A model generated the notes under the pieces. It worked only from the letters and a program-made list of their open reading frames with translations, was not told the origin of the DNA and made no database searches. Positions 11,203 through 23,778 of a DNA stretch of 64,000 bases are shown piece by piece. The stretch is from Microplitis mediator (taxonomy: Eukaryota > Arthropoda > Insecta > Hymenoptera > Braconidae), in assembly GCF_029852145.1 (NCBI RefSeq), contig NC_079973.1, positions 11,242,385 to 11,306,384 on the forward strand, written 5' to 3'. A program made the position numbers and the translations under genes. Positions within the stretch are counted from its first letter, which is position 1; each line of letters opens with the position of its first letter.

Positions 11203-12036
11203 TCAATACATATAAATATCTAGGCGTAATACTTTGATCGTACCTTAAACTGGAATTCGCACATAGCTAGTATTAAGACAAGTGCGGCGTTTTCATTGAG
11301 TAGATTACGTATGAATAATTCTAATTTGAGTATTGCACTTAAAGCTTGTGGTTGGACTTGTATTGCCGACTTTCGATTATTATAGTTGCGAATTCACTAA
11401 TCTAACATATGATAATGAAAGATCATTGTCAGTATCATTAAATAATTGTGTGTGATTTGTCATGCGCGTTGGAAGATCCAGACATATATCTGATCATCGA
11501 CGTCATCTCGGTTGGCTCGTGCCTAAAAACCGAAGACTTCAGCTTATTGTATGCGAATTTTATAAAGCACTTTATTTAATGAAACCAGGTCTTTTTAGTG
11601 AGCAGCTTATGTTAAGACATAACATTGTATCGCGTCGTAACTATGATCGGAATGATACACTACAAGTGCCATTTGTGTACACAATAATGTATCAAAAATC
11701 ATTTATAGTAATGGGATGCAATTTTTGGAGTTCATTACCCTTTGAAATTACATCTTCAGAAACATTAGATGAATTTAGAAACCATTTATACGTTTACTTA
11801 TTAGAGATTAAGGAACGTGAACGACTATGAGATTGCGCTACTTATTAATACTTATAAATTTTATGTTTTGCATTAAATACTAATTTGTCCGTATGACAGA
11901 GTATTAGTATGTTTATATGTTCCTATGTAATTTTACTTTTGCATGTATGGACGTAGGTTAAAGAGATGATGTATAATTTATATATGTATGTAATTACAGG
12001 GGGCGACTGCTTAATAAAAAAATAAATAAAAAATAA
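11203..12036 (+). mobile_element. 3' end of a non-LTR retrotransposon (LINE), decayed
   Basis: 11203-11460 translates, with a break at 11228-11235 and later stops, into the C-terminal part of a LINE reverse transcriptase: the motif Y-K-Y-L-G-V-x-L followed by a W-N-x-H-I segment. An open frame at 11462-11830 continues with the usual tail of such proteins: H-L-x-W-L, a central F-Y-K-A-L, Q-K-S-F and F-W-x-S-L-P-x-E-I. About 170 bases of 3'UTR end in a short A-rich tail (aataaataaaaaataa) at 12015-12036. The 5' part of the element is missing, as expected for incomplete reverse transcription. Clade not assigned. Confidence 0.75.
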
Positions 12037-12300
12037 TCAGGTCTAAGTCTTGATGAGCGCTTTCGATTGCTGCCAAATATGTTCAAATCGATTGATTCGT
12101 TCGCCAAAGATATCGTATGACACTAATACTAGTTTCCACATGTGGACACTCACACACACTGACATCCATCCGGAAATAGTGAGCTTCTTAGGACCTCAAT
12201 ACGTCGAGATCTGATGAAATCTCGATTTTCAAAAATGGGACCAAAACCAATAACGTTCCTTTTTTTCTAAATTTTCAATTTTCACAGCGGGAAGACAAAA
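12037..12300 (+). mobile_element. Fragment of the AACTTCCCGCT family
   Basis: Shares the right-hand half of the elements at 26147-26934 and 27773-30720: 'aggacctca', 'acgtcgagatctgatg', 'tcgattttc' and the terminal 'agcggga' at about 12287-12294. Confidence 0.7.
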
Positions 12301-13590
12301 ATTGAAATAAATGAATATTCAAGACTTAGTAAAATCATATGTTAAGAGAATGTTCAACATAATGTAACATTTATTTATTTTCTAATTAGTTTTGAAAACC
12401 AATACGTATCATAACTTTTGTTCATTTAAGGATGTCTACTCAAATATGCAATCAGAGACAATAATGCGCAATTAAAGCTTCCTACTAGACAACTTACGAT
12501 TTTGTGTGACAATTTAGGGTGACAACCTAATGATTAATTTCAGTTCGTCAGCATAAAGCCATTTTCGCGATGACAGAAAATTTTTATTAAAAACATTTAG
12601 TCTCTTCTTTGTGAGATCAATCAGCTAATGAATGAAAATTGTAATAATAGTAGTATATGAAGATTCGAGGGAAAAAATAGACGAAATAACGTAATAGGTT
12701 TTGATTATTAATGACTCAAAAAAGATGGAGAGTCAGCTTTTAAGCAGAAAACAAGAAAATAGTCTTTAGCGCAGTTGCGGAGATGAGGTGCCGTAAGCGG
12801 TTTCGGACTATACTAGCATCTATCAACTTGATGTCTTTGTTCTCGGACTTAGCTTGATATGTGATATGAAATGAAAGGCAAAACGGTATGTCACCTACAT
12901 ATAAAACAATGAAGGTAAGACAAGGAGGAAGAATCGTTCTTGCCACCAATGGAGTCCTTTTCTTTGGTCCCTGTGATCAGTTAAACGTCAACTGATCCAC
13001 CTACCTTTTTTCAATTGGAAAAACCGCCGTAGCATCGCTAAAGTTAGGTCAGAACTTAAAAACGTTGCGCAGCTGTCTTCTTGGTATCTTTTATTTTCTA
13101 TTTTCTTACTTCCCGAGCTATTTGTTGCTGTATCCATAAAATATTTTCTTTAAAACCTGAAGAGGATACCTCTAATTTAAAGGTGTAGGTATAAGCGAAA
13201 AATCAGATTTTTCTTCTACATCAACTTCAAACAGACAGATCGCAATTTCTCAAACTCACAGACCCATGTCAACTCACTAGCGGGGATTTCTCAAATTTTT
13301 TAGTCTATCAACCCTCTGACAGAGTAGCCGGACGTTTCACAAAAGCTTTTATGTATAATCGAATTTTTCTTGGAATAAAATTATGTAAAGAACCCGAATG
13401 AAAACTTACAGGAAAAATGGTGGAAAATCCAAAAGCGCACGGCTCAATCGCCCATGATAATTATGAATATTTTTCGTTTTCATGGGGAAAAATTTCTTAT
13501 TAAGTTGTTTTGAGAAATAGACTGCTGTGAAAAATATTTATAATGACGTGTAGCAGAACAGTTTTATATACTGATGATATTAATATTATA
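12301..13590. other. AT-rich DNA, nothing recognised
   Basis: No exon with convincing splice sites or homology was seen on either strand. Confidence 0.4.
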
Positions 13591-14585
13591 CCTGGGTCAA
13601 AAAATTAGATCTGTTTTAAAATAAATGATAAATTCAAATATTTTTCCTTTAATTTAAGTTCGTAAATCGTATTTGTTTTACATAAGAATTTAATCTGTTT
13701 TTGTCCGGACTATTCCTTATCCAGGCTAATATCAGACTTATTTTCGCATGATATTTAGTCTGTTTTAAATCGCGTTTAGACTAAAAACAGACTTTTTTAT
13801 TATAATTCATGGTCTGTGTTCAATTGTTTTTAAGGACAAAAACAGACTTTATTTACTATAATTTTTAGTCTGTTTTTAATCGCTTTTAGATCAAAAACAG
13901 GATTTTTTACAAGTATAAAGAATAATAATAATATAGATTCATAAATTTATTTTAATTTTCTTGATATTTGAAACATGCTAATGCGCTTCCGTAATAAGAT
14001 GTCACAAGAATTTTGATGGTTTCTAATGCCAAAATATTTTCGATTTTATCCAGTAAATAAGGAAAATTTCTTGACATTTTAACAGTTATTTTATTACTTT
14101 TATTCAATACTATAAATATTCAGTCAAGACAACTAAAACATAAAGCTGTCAAACTTTCATCAACTGTCGTCATTTTTAAACAAGAGACACTAAATAAATT
14201 GTAAACAGAACATAATCAATTCTGTAACTTAATATATTTTTAATAAATATTGCCCATAGATAAAAATATTACAAGTCCATGATTTAATCTAGTTTAGTCC
14301 TTGCAAATTTTCAGAACTAAAGTTTTTTACAGTTCAAGAATTAATCTAGTTTTGTCTGCCCGTAACGCAATTGTTTTTTAAAACAACAGATCAAAAACAG
14401 CTTAAAATTTTTATGAAAGATCAAAAACAGATCAAATAGTCCTATTAGACTAAAATCAGAACAAATTTTTCGGTTCGGGTAGATCAAAAACAGATTAAAA
14501 ATTTAATAGAAGTTCAATTAACAGACCAAGTTGTCCAAATACCGTCCAGTTAGACTAAAATTAGATCAAATTTTTCGACCCGGGG
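13591..14585. mobile_element. TIR element, ends CCTGGGTCAAAAAATTAG, complete copy
   Basis: Left end CCTGGGTCAAAAAATTAG; right end reversed CCCCGGGTCGAAAAATTTG. Subterminal zones carry many copies of AAAAACAGACT / AGTCTGTTTTTA words on both strands. No protein encoded. The copy at 27552-31766 is the same element opened by other insertions. Confidence 0.85.
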
Positions 14586-14829
14586 TATCTCGCTTTACAA
14601 ATGCTCAAAAATTGTAATTTTTTTAAACTACATGCAGGACTTCTATTTCGATGTCATATTTCCATTACGTGGAATTCAAAAGGACCTCGGTTTTTGAGTG
14701 AAAAGGTGTTTACTCAAAACCCGACTTAATAATTTTTATGGTAGAAACAACTTCATATTCAAGTGCACTTTACAAAAAGTGCACGAAAGATTTGAAGCTA
14801 TACCTATATATGTATGTACTTATTATATC

Positions 14830-15475
14830 TTATAAGGCGTCTTCAAATTTGTCTTTGTCATCTTGTAAGATAATTGGAGAAACATGTCTTGAACGCAAGT
14901 GAGTTGAGTACTGATAAAATAAATAAAAAAAATATAAATAATGAAAGAAAAGGATAGAGAATGGATGCACACGGGACCGTTGGGCTGTATGAAAGTGGAA
15001 TACGTAATTCAGGAATAGTTTGAGTAAAACTAGAGAAGAGGGTTGCTGTGAGTTGCTCACTGCGGGAATTGAAGGACGAATGAAAGAGACATATAGTGCA
15101 AGGGAAGGAGTAGCGCTGGTGGAAGATGTGGGAGAATGAAAAGGGTGAATGAAGGGCAAGCGAGGTGGTGAGACACGGGAGGACAGGAATGGGTAACGAG
15201 CTGCGGCAATTAATATTACTGGTTTCCACAATGCGCTTGCAAATGAAAGGCCTTTGTGACGTATGATTGCGTTACCGAGTGAATAGTTGAGTAATAGCGG
15301 TCGGTGGGAGCTGCCGCCGAATCGTAGCCTCTCTATGTCGCAGTACTCAACTCTCTCACTCACTCTCTCCCTCTATCTGTCTCTCTCTTTCCTCTTCTTT
15401 CTTTCTTTCTTTCTCTCCCTGTTCTGCGACAGCTTTGACAGCAGCAATGTTGAGAGAGCCAATGTTCAGCTTCCG
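14830..15475. other. GC-richer island ahead of a candidate first exon
   Basis: Purine-rich then CT-rich (CTCTCTC at 15350-15420), with CpGs (gctgccgccgaatcg near 15310). Both strands are open over long stretches because of composition. It resembles the promoter and 5'UTR of an insect gene; no protein match on either strand. Confidence 0.3.
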
Positions 15476-15541
15476 ATGGGGAGATATATCGTGCGGAATT
15501 TTCGTTTGTTAACACTCATCGTGGGCTTGTTTCAAATCCAG
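15476..15541 (+). CDS. Candidate first coding exon with signal peptide, rest of gene not found
   Basis: ATG at 15476 opens 22 codons: a short basic start (MGRYIVRNFR) followed by a hydrophobic stretch (LLTLIVGLF), then Q-I-Q and a good donor CCAG|GTTAAG at 15542. The exon would end in phase 0. It follows a CpG and CT-rich leader, as first exons of insect secreted or cell-surface genes often do. No downstream exon could be tied to it, so the gene would need a long intron leaving this window or exons I did not recognise. The frame is open upstream to 15287, so an earlier start is possible. Function unknown. Confidence 0.3.
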
Positions 15542-15863
15542 GTTAAGTATTAATCTCTTGTACTTCGACCAAATGGTTTCCTCTTTATCAACATCTCAAA
15601 ACAAATCCACTTGAACCATTTATTCTGTAGCACGGGAGAAATATTAATTGTTTTACAAAAGCAAAACTGATAAATGATTAATCGGCAGAAACATGATTGA
15701 GTTATTATAACTATATTGAAGGATTTGTTTTCGAATACTTTTGCTGAAATGATAATTTTACTTTAGTCATTCTGTATTTAGTGAATTTCTCTACGGAGAA
15801 AACGAGTTTCGAAAATATAACGATATTATATATATTTTAGTAAAAAATACTAATGCGAATCCC

Positions 15864-16553
15864 GTGTGAAAAAAATTCGTTCCAAAAAGATTCCAAAAAG
15901 TTCCGCATGTGGAACTTCTAACCATGAGATAGATTAAAACTTCGAATGGAACTTTTTTGGAACGTTAGTAATTTTGATGGTAAAAAAAAAAATTTTATGA
16001 GCGAATTTAGAGTCAAAAAGGACGTTTTTGGAAATTTTTTAGAATTTTATATGGACATTTCAAAAAAGTTCCATAATCACCACTTTTGACATTTTTCGAA
16101 AGCTAAAAAAGACGTTCCAAAAACATTACAAAATGGTCCAAAAATCATTACTTTACAATCTATTATAGAACTAAAATAGACGTTCCAAAAACATTCCAAA
16201 AAAGTTCCAGAATCACCACTTTTGACTTTTTTATGGACTAAAAAAGGTGCTCCAACAACTTTCCAAAATCACTACTTTTGCATCTTTTGTAGAATAAAGA
16301 CGTTCTAGAAACATGCCAAATAGTTCAAAAATCACTATTTTTGAATTTCTTATAGAACTAAAAAAAACGTCGATAAAAAATTCCACGAACGTCCTTTTTT
16401 GACTCTAAACTTGCTCATAAAAACTTTTTTGTACCTTCAAAATTACTGACGTTCCAAAAAAGTTCCATTCGAAGTTCTAATCTGTTTCATGTTTAGAAGT
16501 GCCACATGCGGAACTTTTTTGGAATCTTTTTGGAACGAACTTTTTTTACACAG
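15864..16553. mobile_element. Fold-back element with ~115-bp TIRs, TTCCAAAAA/GGAAC words
   Basis: Both ends carry the same ~115-bp inverted repeat (GTGTGAAAAAAA or TGTGTAAAAAAA, then TTCGTTCCAAAAAG). The interior is a chain of TTCCAAAAA, GACGTTCCAAAA and AATCACTACTTTTG words on about a 60-base beat. Confidence 0.85.
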
Positions 16554-16699
16554 GTATTTTTATTATTTATCACCCAGTATATACTACTAAAAATTACTTA
16601 ACGGTTTGCAATTTTTCTAAAGCAGGTCGATAAAGTAAACAGTTGGTAGAGATGGCGTACACAAATATGTATTAGGTTCAGAGATCTTTGTTCAAAGGA

Positions 16700-16766
16700 G
16701 ACATTGGACCGGCAGACTGAAGCCAGGATTCGCACGCGGGAGATCAGGGTTCGAATCTCGATCAAG
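16700..16766 (+). other. tRNA-like segment
   Basis: B-box-like AGGGTTCGAATCTC at about 16746, preceded by a weak A-box region. No cloverleaf; probably a SINE head or pseudogene. Confidence 0.35.
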
Positions 16767-16859
16767 TCAAGTGTTTTTTAAATATACAAATTTACACCAA
16801 CACCAATCCACATGTTATAAATAGCAAGAATAAAAAGTTGAAAAACTGATAACACTTTT

Positions 16860-17206
16860 ATTCCAAGTTTTTCTAATAATTCGTCTGTTTAAATTATTCG
16901 TCAATTTTTGAATTACCCGATAGCTTTTGAATTATTTGTAACTTCTAGAATTAGTCGATTTGAATCGATAAAATTCTGATCAGTTTTTTAATATTCAATT
17001 TTCATTCAATCGAGAGCTTAGTTTCCAGTGACCAAATATAGTTTTATCGTAGATTCGTGTCAAATCTGTTTACCTCTTACAAAAATTTGAATTATTAGAA
17101 ACGGTGTTACAATTCTAAGTCGTTCAAACAAAAATTTACGAATAATTCAAATAGTTCATTTGGATTCGATACGAACCGTAAGTTCGAAATATTCGCACAC
17201 CCTTAG
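16860..17206. mobile_element. Element of the GGGTGTGCGAATA family, copy 1
   Basis: Right end reversed AAGGGTGTGCGAATATTTCG; interior rich in GAATTATTCG and TTCGAATT words. Related to 21288-21693. Confidence 0.55.
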
Positions 17207-17800
17207 AATTTAATAATTTTAACTCATATTCTTAAAAGTTTCCTATATTTTTTCTTCAGATAATTGCTAATATAGATAAATATATATAGACGTCATGTGT
17301 TGACGAGGGATTAAAAATTAAAGCTGATAAAATAAAAAAGTTGACAAAATATAGTTGTGACATGGCATGACATGAATCCGGTGAAATACAAGTATATAAT
17401 TCAAAATGAATAACTCATCGGATTTTGTAAAAAAGCAGATGTGAAACTCTGCATGGTTTTCACATCAAACGCGGACGAATAAATATACGGATTTGTATGT
17501 CAGCAGCAGCAGCTCGTTAAGCATCGTTAGCATATTGCACTTTTGAAAAGTCTGTTTGGTTGTTAAACTAATCTGCAAGGCTGATATATTTGCTTATACA
17601 GGTAAATATTAATATTTGCTTAAAATAAACAATAATTAAGTAGGGAACTTAACGGTGGTTGGAAAATTATAAAGTTTTAAATAATTTAGAAATGGAAATA
17701 ATTGCGAAAATGTGAACTTTTTTTAAGCAGAGTCAATTTTAATGAATTGCATAAAATAAGATTTTTTAGATTTAGTAGTTAAATGAATAAATAATATGGA
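17207..17800. other. AT-rich DNA, nothing recognised
   Basis: No exon or repeat family identified. Confidence 0.4.
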
Positions 17801-18306
17801 ACATCGTGGGAAGATATGCAAGGAGAAGAGAGAGGTCTGCGGAGTATGAGTAATATCGCGGGAGCACTTCCACTCTACGGGAGCAAGGGACGCAAAACGA
17901 ATACTATCCCGTAAGGGGGTACGAGGGGTTAGAAGTCGATGGGTCGCTGGGTGTGAGAAAAAGAGAGAACGAGAGTAGGGAAAGAGGGAAAATACGGGAA
18001 AACGAGAAAGGAAAGGTGGTACATAGGGTGGAGCACCGATCCATCAGCGTCCCTCCACCCTCGCCTTTCCGCCACTCACATTTTTCTCTACGGCCCGCGC
18101 TCCATCATTCCGCGTCACATCCGCCCTCTTTTATCCCTCTCTCTGGGTACCATGCTACCCGACCTCATCCTCTTAACTTCTATTTTCTCGTCTCTTGTTC
18201 TCTTTTCCATCGTTATTTTATCCAACCACTCCCTGGATCTCCCATGAAAAGCCACCTCATAACGCAGATTAATTTTTATTTATTATTGTACGCATTAGCT
18301 TTTTAG
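17801..18306. other. GC-richer island
   Basis: Purine-rich first half (gagagaacgagagtaggg) and C-rich second half (ccctccaccctcgcc), with CpGs. An open frame at 17953-18306 has a composition-driven, low-complexity translation and I do not accept it as a gene. Possible regulatory or untranslated exon region. Confidence 0.3.
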
Positions 18307-18369
18307 ACACCAACCCTTTATTGGTTAGGGAAAATTTCAATGAATTAAATAACTTTTGATATACATTCA

Positions 18370-18640
18370 AATATACTCAGCTAGAAGTTTTTCCTGATTT
18401 GCCTGCAGTACCATGAGGACCTTCGCAGGTTAACAGAAGATTTACCTTAAAAGGGCAAACCTGACAAGTACCTTATCGACCACACTAGGATAGTTTTTGT
18501 TCGCTTATCAGGCCAAAAATTATTCTGAATATTGTTTTAGTCCCTAAAGAAATTTTTTTGATTTACCTGAATTACCATAGGGTTAAAAATTTTTACGGCC
18601 TTTTAATATTTTATTTACCGGCTGAAAACTATACAAAGTA
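18370..18640. repeat. Interspersed repeat related to 62180-62410
   Basis: Shares 'ttcctgattt', 'taccatgaggaccttc', 'gcaggt' and 'aaacctgacaagt' with the second copy. Words of the type CCTGATAAGG/CCTTATCAGG recur. Confidence 0.5.
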
Positions 18641-18659
18641 CAGAACAATAATATATTTA

Positions 18660-18905
18660 TTTAAAGAATAGGATAGAAGTACCATTTGTGGCCACTGCTC
18701 CATTTTTGGACATTTAATATTTTATTTTAATTAATGAAAATGTATAAAATAAAATTTCCATTTTAATAGTGAGATAAAAGTATTTTGGAACACATTTTAA
18801 AAATTAGTTACGTCATTACGTGTTTTTCAAATTATTTAATTTTAATTTTTCAAGTGTCCGAAACTAGCCCTAAAGTTGCCAAAAACGTTACCATACCCTA
18901 CGTCA
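18660..18905. repeat. Uninterrupted copy of the repeat split at 6287-6990
   Basis: It serves as the empty-site reference for the MITE at 6400-6852. Confidence 0.65.
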
Positions 18906-18975
18906 ATAATTGTAGCGTAGATTTTTATTTTTTCATCAGTTATTCTTTGGGATCATAATAAAGAAACTTTCTCCA

Positions 18976-19048
18976 CTACCGCGCGCCAGCGCAGTGAATA
19001 GCATCAAGGACTTCAAATCGGAAAGGTGCGGGTTCGAGCCCAGCAGTC
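18976..19048 (+). other. tRNA-like segment
   Basis: A-box-like CAGCGCAGTGAATAGCATC and B-box-like GGGTTCGAGCCC at 19030-19041. The acceptor stem does not pair; likely SINE-derived. Confidence 0.45.
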
Positions 19049-19330
19049 ATCGAGATTTTTTCATCAATAAAAAACATGTTTACTTCCTCAAAGTAAAGCT
19101 TCTAATGTATTAGATCACATTCCGGATCTAATTCAAATTTTCTTATTCTTTTTTTGCAATTTAATATTTTTTTTAAGATACTAATAAGGGGATTCTCATA
19201 AGATTTTGATGAGAAAATCCTGGTAAGGGCCAGATACGGTGATCCTGATAAGGTCCTCAAGATTCATTAGCGTTACATTCATATCAATTCCTCGTCAGGA
19301 CATCTCGATCTGGGCATTATTTGAAATACC

Positions 19331-19965
19331 ATTAACCTGATAGGGCCCTTGTCAGAACCTTGTAAAAAATTCTACATGCAAGTCTATGATAAGGCCCTTG
19401 CCGGAACCTCATAGGAATTTCTATGTATAGGTTTATCACAAGGCCCTTGTCAGAACCTTGTAAAAAAATTCTATATGTAAGTCTATGATAAGGTCCTTGT
19501 TGGAACCTCATAAAAATTTCTATATATAGGTTTATGACAAAGCCCTTGTCAGAACCTTGTAACAACATTCTATATAAGGGAGGGAGGAGCAAAGTGAGCC
19601 CCTTGGAGCAAAGTGGGCCTCCATAATATTGTATGCAGGCCCACTTTGCCCCAAGGGGCCCACTTTGCCTCACCCTCCCCTATAGGTCTATGATAAGGCC
19701 CTTGTCAGAACCTCATCGAAAATTCTATACATAGGTCTATGATAAGGCCCCTGTCAGAACCTTGTTAAAAAATTCTATATATAGTTCCATAATAAGGCCC
19801 TTGTCGGAACCTCATGAAAACCTCTATACATAGGTTTATAATAAGGGCCTTGTCTGAGCCTTATGGAAAACTCTGTATATAGTTCTATAATAAGGCCCTT
19901 CTCGGAACCTTATAAAAATTCTATATACAGGCCTATGATTAGACTCTTGTCAGGACCTTATAAAA
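19331..19965. repeat. ~50-bp tandem repeat, about 12 units
   Basis: Units read roughly 'tctatgataaggcccttg', 'tcagaaccttgtaaaaa', 'ttctatatata', at a spacing of 49-50 bases (for example AAGGCCC at 19391, 19440 and 19490). Unit divergence is high, so the array is old. Confidence 0.85.
19577..19683. mobile_element. Minimal GGGAGGG-end element inserted in the tandem repeat
   Basis: About 107 bases, nearly palindromic: starts AGGGAGGGAGGAGCAAAGTG and ends GCCTCACCCTCCCCTATA, with GGGGCCCACTTTGCC inside. It breaks one unit of the 50-bp array, so it is younger. Confidence 0.75.
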
Positions 19966-20792
19966 TATTCTACACTCATATAATTAACACCGGATTAAAT
20001 AAAGATTATTCACATTGCGGATGATAAATTATTGGAAACAGTATTAAGAAAATTAAAAAATTAAATTCAGATATCTCTTGAACCACAAAATTTATAAATC
20101 AGTTTTGTAAAGAAGCTTACTCTCTTTTGTGGGGCTTAATTAGCTGTATGTTTTTTATAATGAGAACCGATTAAACAAAGAAATAGAAAGAATTCAACGG
20201 TGTATCCTATATAACGAATCCAATTCATTTAAAGTTGCTACCAACTGTAACTATACTGTATAAATGAACGCGTGTGACCACTTTGTGAAAATAATGTCCT
20301 CGTCCAAGAGGGCAAGAAAAACGAAAAGATAAAAACAAGTAAAAGATCTTCTACATCGTATTCTTACTTTTTTATTCTTGACGGATGCTTGTAATCAGAG
20401 GGCACGAAAGGATTCCACTCAGAGATAAAAATAAAGAGCATTATTGAGACACCCGTGGAGATTTTGCTGTGCTTTGCGTGTCAAACGTACATTGAACTGC
20501 TAGTTTCATTATTTGTTTTCTTTTTCTCAATGAATTTCAATTCTTTGATTTTTAATTATTTATTTTCACAATATCAAAAGATACTTCATTCGATAATACA
20601 TTTTTAAATTCTATTCATATTTAACGGAAGACGTTGTATACACTCTGTAAAAAATTAGCCGAGTCAATGTGGAGTAAACGCGGATAAATAATTATTTTAT
20701 TCATTTTTACTCCTGGACTTTTGGAAAATATTAGTTATAAAAAAAACTCCGTAGAATTAAATCGAAGTAAAAATTACAGAGTAAGTTATTGA
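19966..20792. other. AT-rich DNA, nothing recognised
   Basis: No exon or repeat family identified. Confidence 0.4.
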
Positions 20793-21254
20793 TAGGGGAG
20801 ACCGGGGCACGACGGCCCCCTTAAGCCGGTAATTATTTTTTATGGCTTTTAATCTATAGGTCAACCTAATTTTGTCCTTTCTTAAGCAAATCCATTAAGG
20901 TTTTACCAAAACTCAAAAAAACAAAATTTTTTTCTGGGGCACGACGGCCTCCCTCCAAAAAAAGCTTAAAAAAAATTTTTGTTTTTTTTTATTGAAAAAA
21001 AAGATTTTAACCACAATATAATCTGTTGACCTAAAAGAGCTTTAATCAAAAAATTTTTCAAATTTATTTTAGTTTAGAAAAAAAAAAGTTTTTTTCTGTA
21101 GCAAATTTCTTTTTGGTGGGCCATTGTGCCCCAGATATCGCAGATGGGCTTAAAATATCTTTAAAACATCAGAGGTATCATGATTTGACCGAAAATGAAA
21201 AAAAAAAATTTTACAAAAATTTTGAAAAAGGCCGCAGCGCCCCGTTCTCCTCTA
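20793..21254. mobile_element. TIR element, ends TAGGGGAGACCGGGGCACGA, copy 1
   Basis: Left tip TAGGGGAGACCGGGGCACGA; right tip CGCCCCGTTCTCCTCTA. A full inverted copy is at 58319-58865. GGGGCACGACGGCC blocks recur inside. No coding frame. Confidence 0.85.
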
Positions 21255-21287
21255 CATTATACATATTTACAATAATAATAAATAATT

Positions 21288-21693
21288 AGGGGTTTGCGAA
21301 TAGTTCGAACGTACGAATCACAGTTCGTGCGTATCGAATCAAATCGAATCATTTAATTTGAACTTCGAATTTAATTATTCAAATTTTTCGTAAGTTTTTG
21401 AATTATTCGAAAATTTTCAAATAGTTCCAAAATTTTATTCTGAACGACTTAAAATTGCGGTGTTTTTTTTCTAATAATTCAAATTTTTTTGTCAGAGGTA
21501 AGCAAAGCTTAGATGCGACTACGAAAATACTATTTTTGGTAACTTCAAAAAAACTTAGCTCGTCATTAAATAAAAACTGATCAGAATTTTCTTGATTTGA
21601 ATTGAACAATTTGAAAAAATACAAATAATTCAAAAATTTGAATTTTGAATCAAATAAATATTTTGATTCGATTCGAACGTACGCATACTCCTT
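21288..21693. mobile_element. TIR element of the GTTCGAACGTACG family
   Basis: Left end GGGTTTGCGAATAGTTCGAA; right end reversed GGAGTATGCGTACGTTCGAA. The interior has many GAATTATTCGAA-type words. The minus-strand frame at 21403-21633 comes from these words. Confidence 0.7.
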
Positions 21694-22328
21694 TTGGTAA
21701 TTTTTAAATAATTTAGATTCGAAAATAAATAATGTCTAGTACAACAACGTATCTTTTTTTACAAACGAAGGTTTCGCCGCAGCCACTGTAATCATTAATG
21801 TAATTATCATTAATGTATCCACTTTATACTAATGCGTTTTATACCATCTCCTCTTGTCAGAGTTGTTACATTAGGTACCTCATTATTAATAAAGTATATA
21901 ATACTGCTGCTGTTGCTACTATACTTGTAATATGCGTTAAATTTCTCATATATGAGTGCCAGGTGGTAGCTAGTGGGTTTACATCCGATCATTCTCGATG
22001 CTTGAAAATTATACAATTTTTTGATTAAAGTAGGTTTTCCTTATGTATTAATTTAATACAAAGGTAATTCGTGTTCATTCATTATATCTCGAAATAATCA
22101 ATCATGAAAATTTTTAATATTTCAAGATGAAATAAATTCAAATTATAAAAAAATTGCTAAAATCCAACGACTAAATATACGGTGAAATAAATCATAGGAA
22201 TGGTTTCTAAATGATTATGATGGGAAATCCCTTCCCTAGCGCATTAAGATTAGCTTTTAGAGATTTTGTAATATGCACGGAAAGATTGGAACCCGACTGA
22301 TGGTTACTATTTTGCACCCGACTCAGTA
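21694..22328. other. AT-rich DNA, nothing recognised
   Basis: Overlapping short frames on both strands at 21810-22028 have no family features. Confidence 0.4.
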
Positions 22329-22465
22329 CACGGTAAGAAATGCATGGCGTTCAACACCATGCTGACATGGTCTCAAGACAAATACTAAAATAGTATGTGA
22401 AATATTCCAAGACAGTATTGTTACGAGTCCCAGAAGTATGGCGTTATTTACTATACTGTATAGTA

Positions 22466-23075
22466 GGGTGTTTCAAAAAAATCGACTTTTGTTATTTCTT
22501 CAAATGGCCAGCAAATTCTTTTAGAGAATGCCAAAGTAAGAACTTCGTCAAAGTAAGAGTTCTTAATTTGAAGATTTACAGGTCGTGGATCGCGAAATGA
22601 AAATAACTAGAAAACAATGCGGAATTTCAAAAAACTTCATTGAGAATAATTTGTAGGGAATAAAATTGTCTATAAAAAATATCTTTTAATATTTTTCGAT
22701 AAGTCTGATAGTTTTGCTGGAAAAGTAAAAAGATCTGGAAATTTATTATAAATTTGATTTCCAGCTCTGCTAACTTTCGAATGGATGGATTTATCGAAAA
22801 ATGATAAGAGATCTTTTTTGTAGAGCGTTAAATTTTCTACAAGAATATACTATGGACTGATTTATATGAGGTGCGAACGCCGAGCTAGAACAATAAAAAA
22901 ATAAAAAATTTTTTTTCCCATGTTATTTAAATGGAAAATAGAAAATTACGATCCGCGACCTGTAAATCTTCAAATTAAGAACTCTTATTTTGACGAAGTC
23001 CTTATTTTGGCATTCTCTGAAAGAATTTGCTGGCCATTTGAAGAAACAACAAAAGTCTATTTTTTAGAAACACCC
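22466..23075. mobile_element. TIR element GGGTGTTTCAAAAAAATC nested in the fold-back arm
   Basis: Left end GGGTGTTTCAAAAAAATCGA; right end reversed GGGTGTTTCTAAAAAATAGA; TIRs extend over 100 bases. TA flanks both ends. It separates two pieces of the left arm that are contiguous in the right arm. Confidence 0.85.
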
Positions 23076-23651
23076 TACTGTATAGTACTGGATCTATTGT
23101 ATTGCTTACACGAATGCAGAACAGGCACGGCGTGAAACCCATACTACAATGCCGAGGGCACAATGCTACTAGTTTTTCCCGCCATAATTTCTGGCGTGTC
23201 AATCAATGTACACTATCGTATGACCACCAAAACTATATAGATCTCGTTAGACTAGGTTTATCGGCCAAAAGCAATGTGGATACGGCAACGCAGTACGGGC
23301 CTGACGGCCATACTGACATTCCGGCGTCCGCGACAACTATCGCCAATGTTACTATTCCCGCAATGGTTGAATAACAACCGTTTTTGAGCTCAAAAACTTC
23401 AAAAGTTCACCGATAAAAACTCTCTGAGCTTGAAAACAGTGAAGTTTCAGCGTTGGTCCACAGTAGGGTTAACCGTTCTTCAGAATTTTTACGTGCGATT
23501 AAAAAATTTTTAAGACGGAGATTTGCTGCACCATCTCCTGGACAAAATTTTTCTCGGCCAACGACAATTACTGACCTTTCGTAATCTTGAAAAGCCTGTA
23601 ATCAAATGTTGTGCTGTATATTAACTAACGTTTTACTCTGTGGATACACCC

Positions 23652-23778
23652 CATACGAAAAAAATATATATCCGGATATATCCGCGCGAATCTGCATATC
23701 TGCGACATATATTTTTATATATGTCACATATATACAGATTCGCCTGGATATATCCCGGATATATATTTTTTTCGTATG
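23652..23778. mobile_element. Small hairpin element, CATACGAAAAAAATATATAT ends
   Basis: About 127 bases, nearly a full inverted repeat, made of TATATCCGGATATA-like words. Ends CATACGAAAAAAATATA on both sides. Confidence 0.8.

Noticed and set aside
14830..15363. 177-codon minus-strand open frame
   Set aside because: Low-complexity Ser/Phe/Leu-rich translation of a purine-rich island; two frames are open at once, and there is no domain.
17953..18306. 117-codon plus-strand open frame
   Set aside because: Composition-driven (Arg/Glu then Pro/His/Ser) across a GC-rich island, with no recognisable motif.
19331..19965. CRISPR-like array or repeat protein
   Set aside because: Units are contiguous 50-base tandem copies without unique spacers, and the only open frame (19332-19673, minus) exists because of them.
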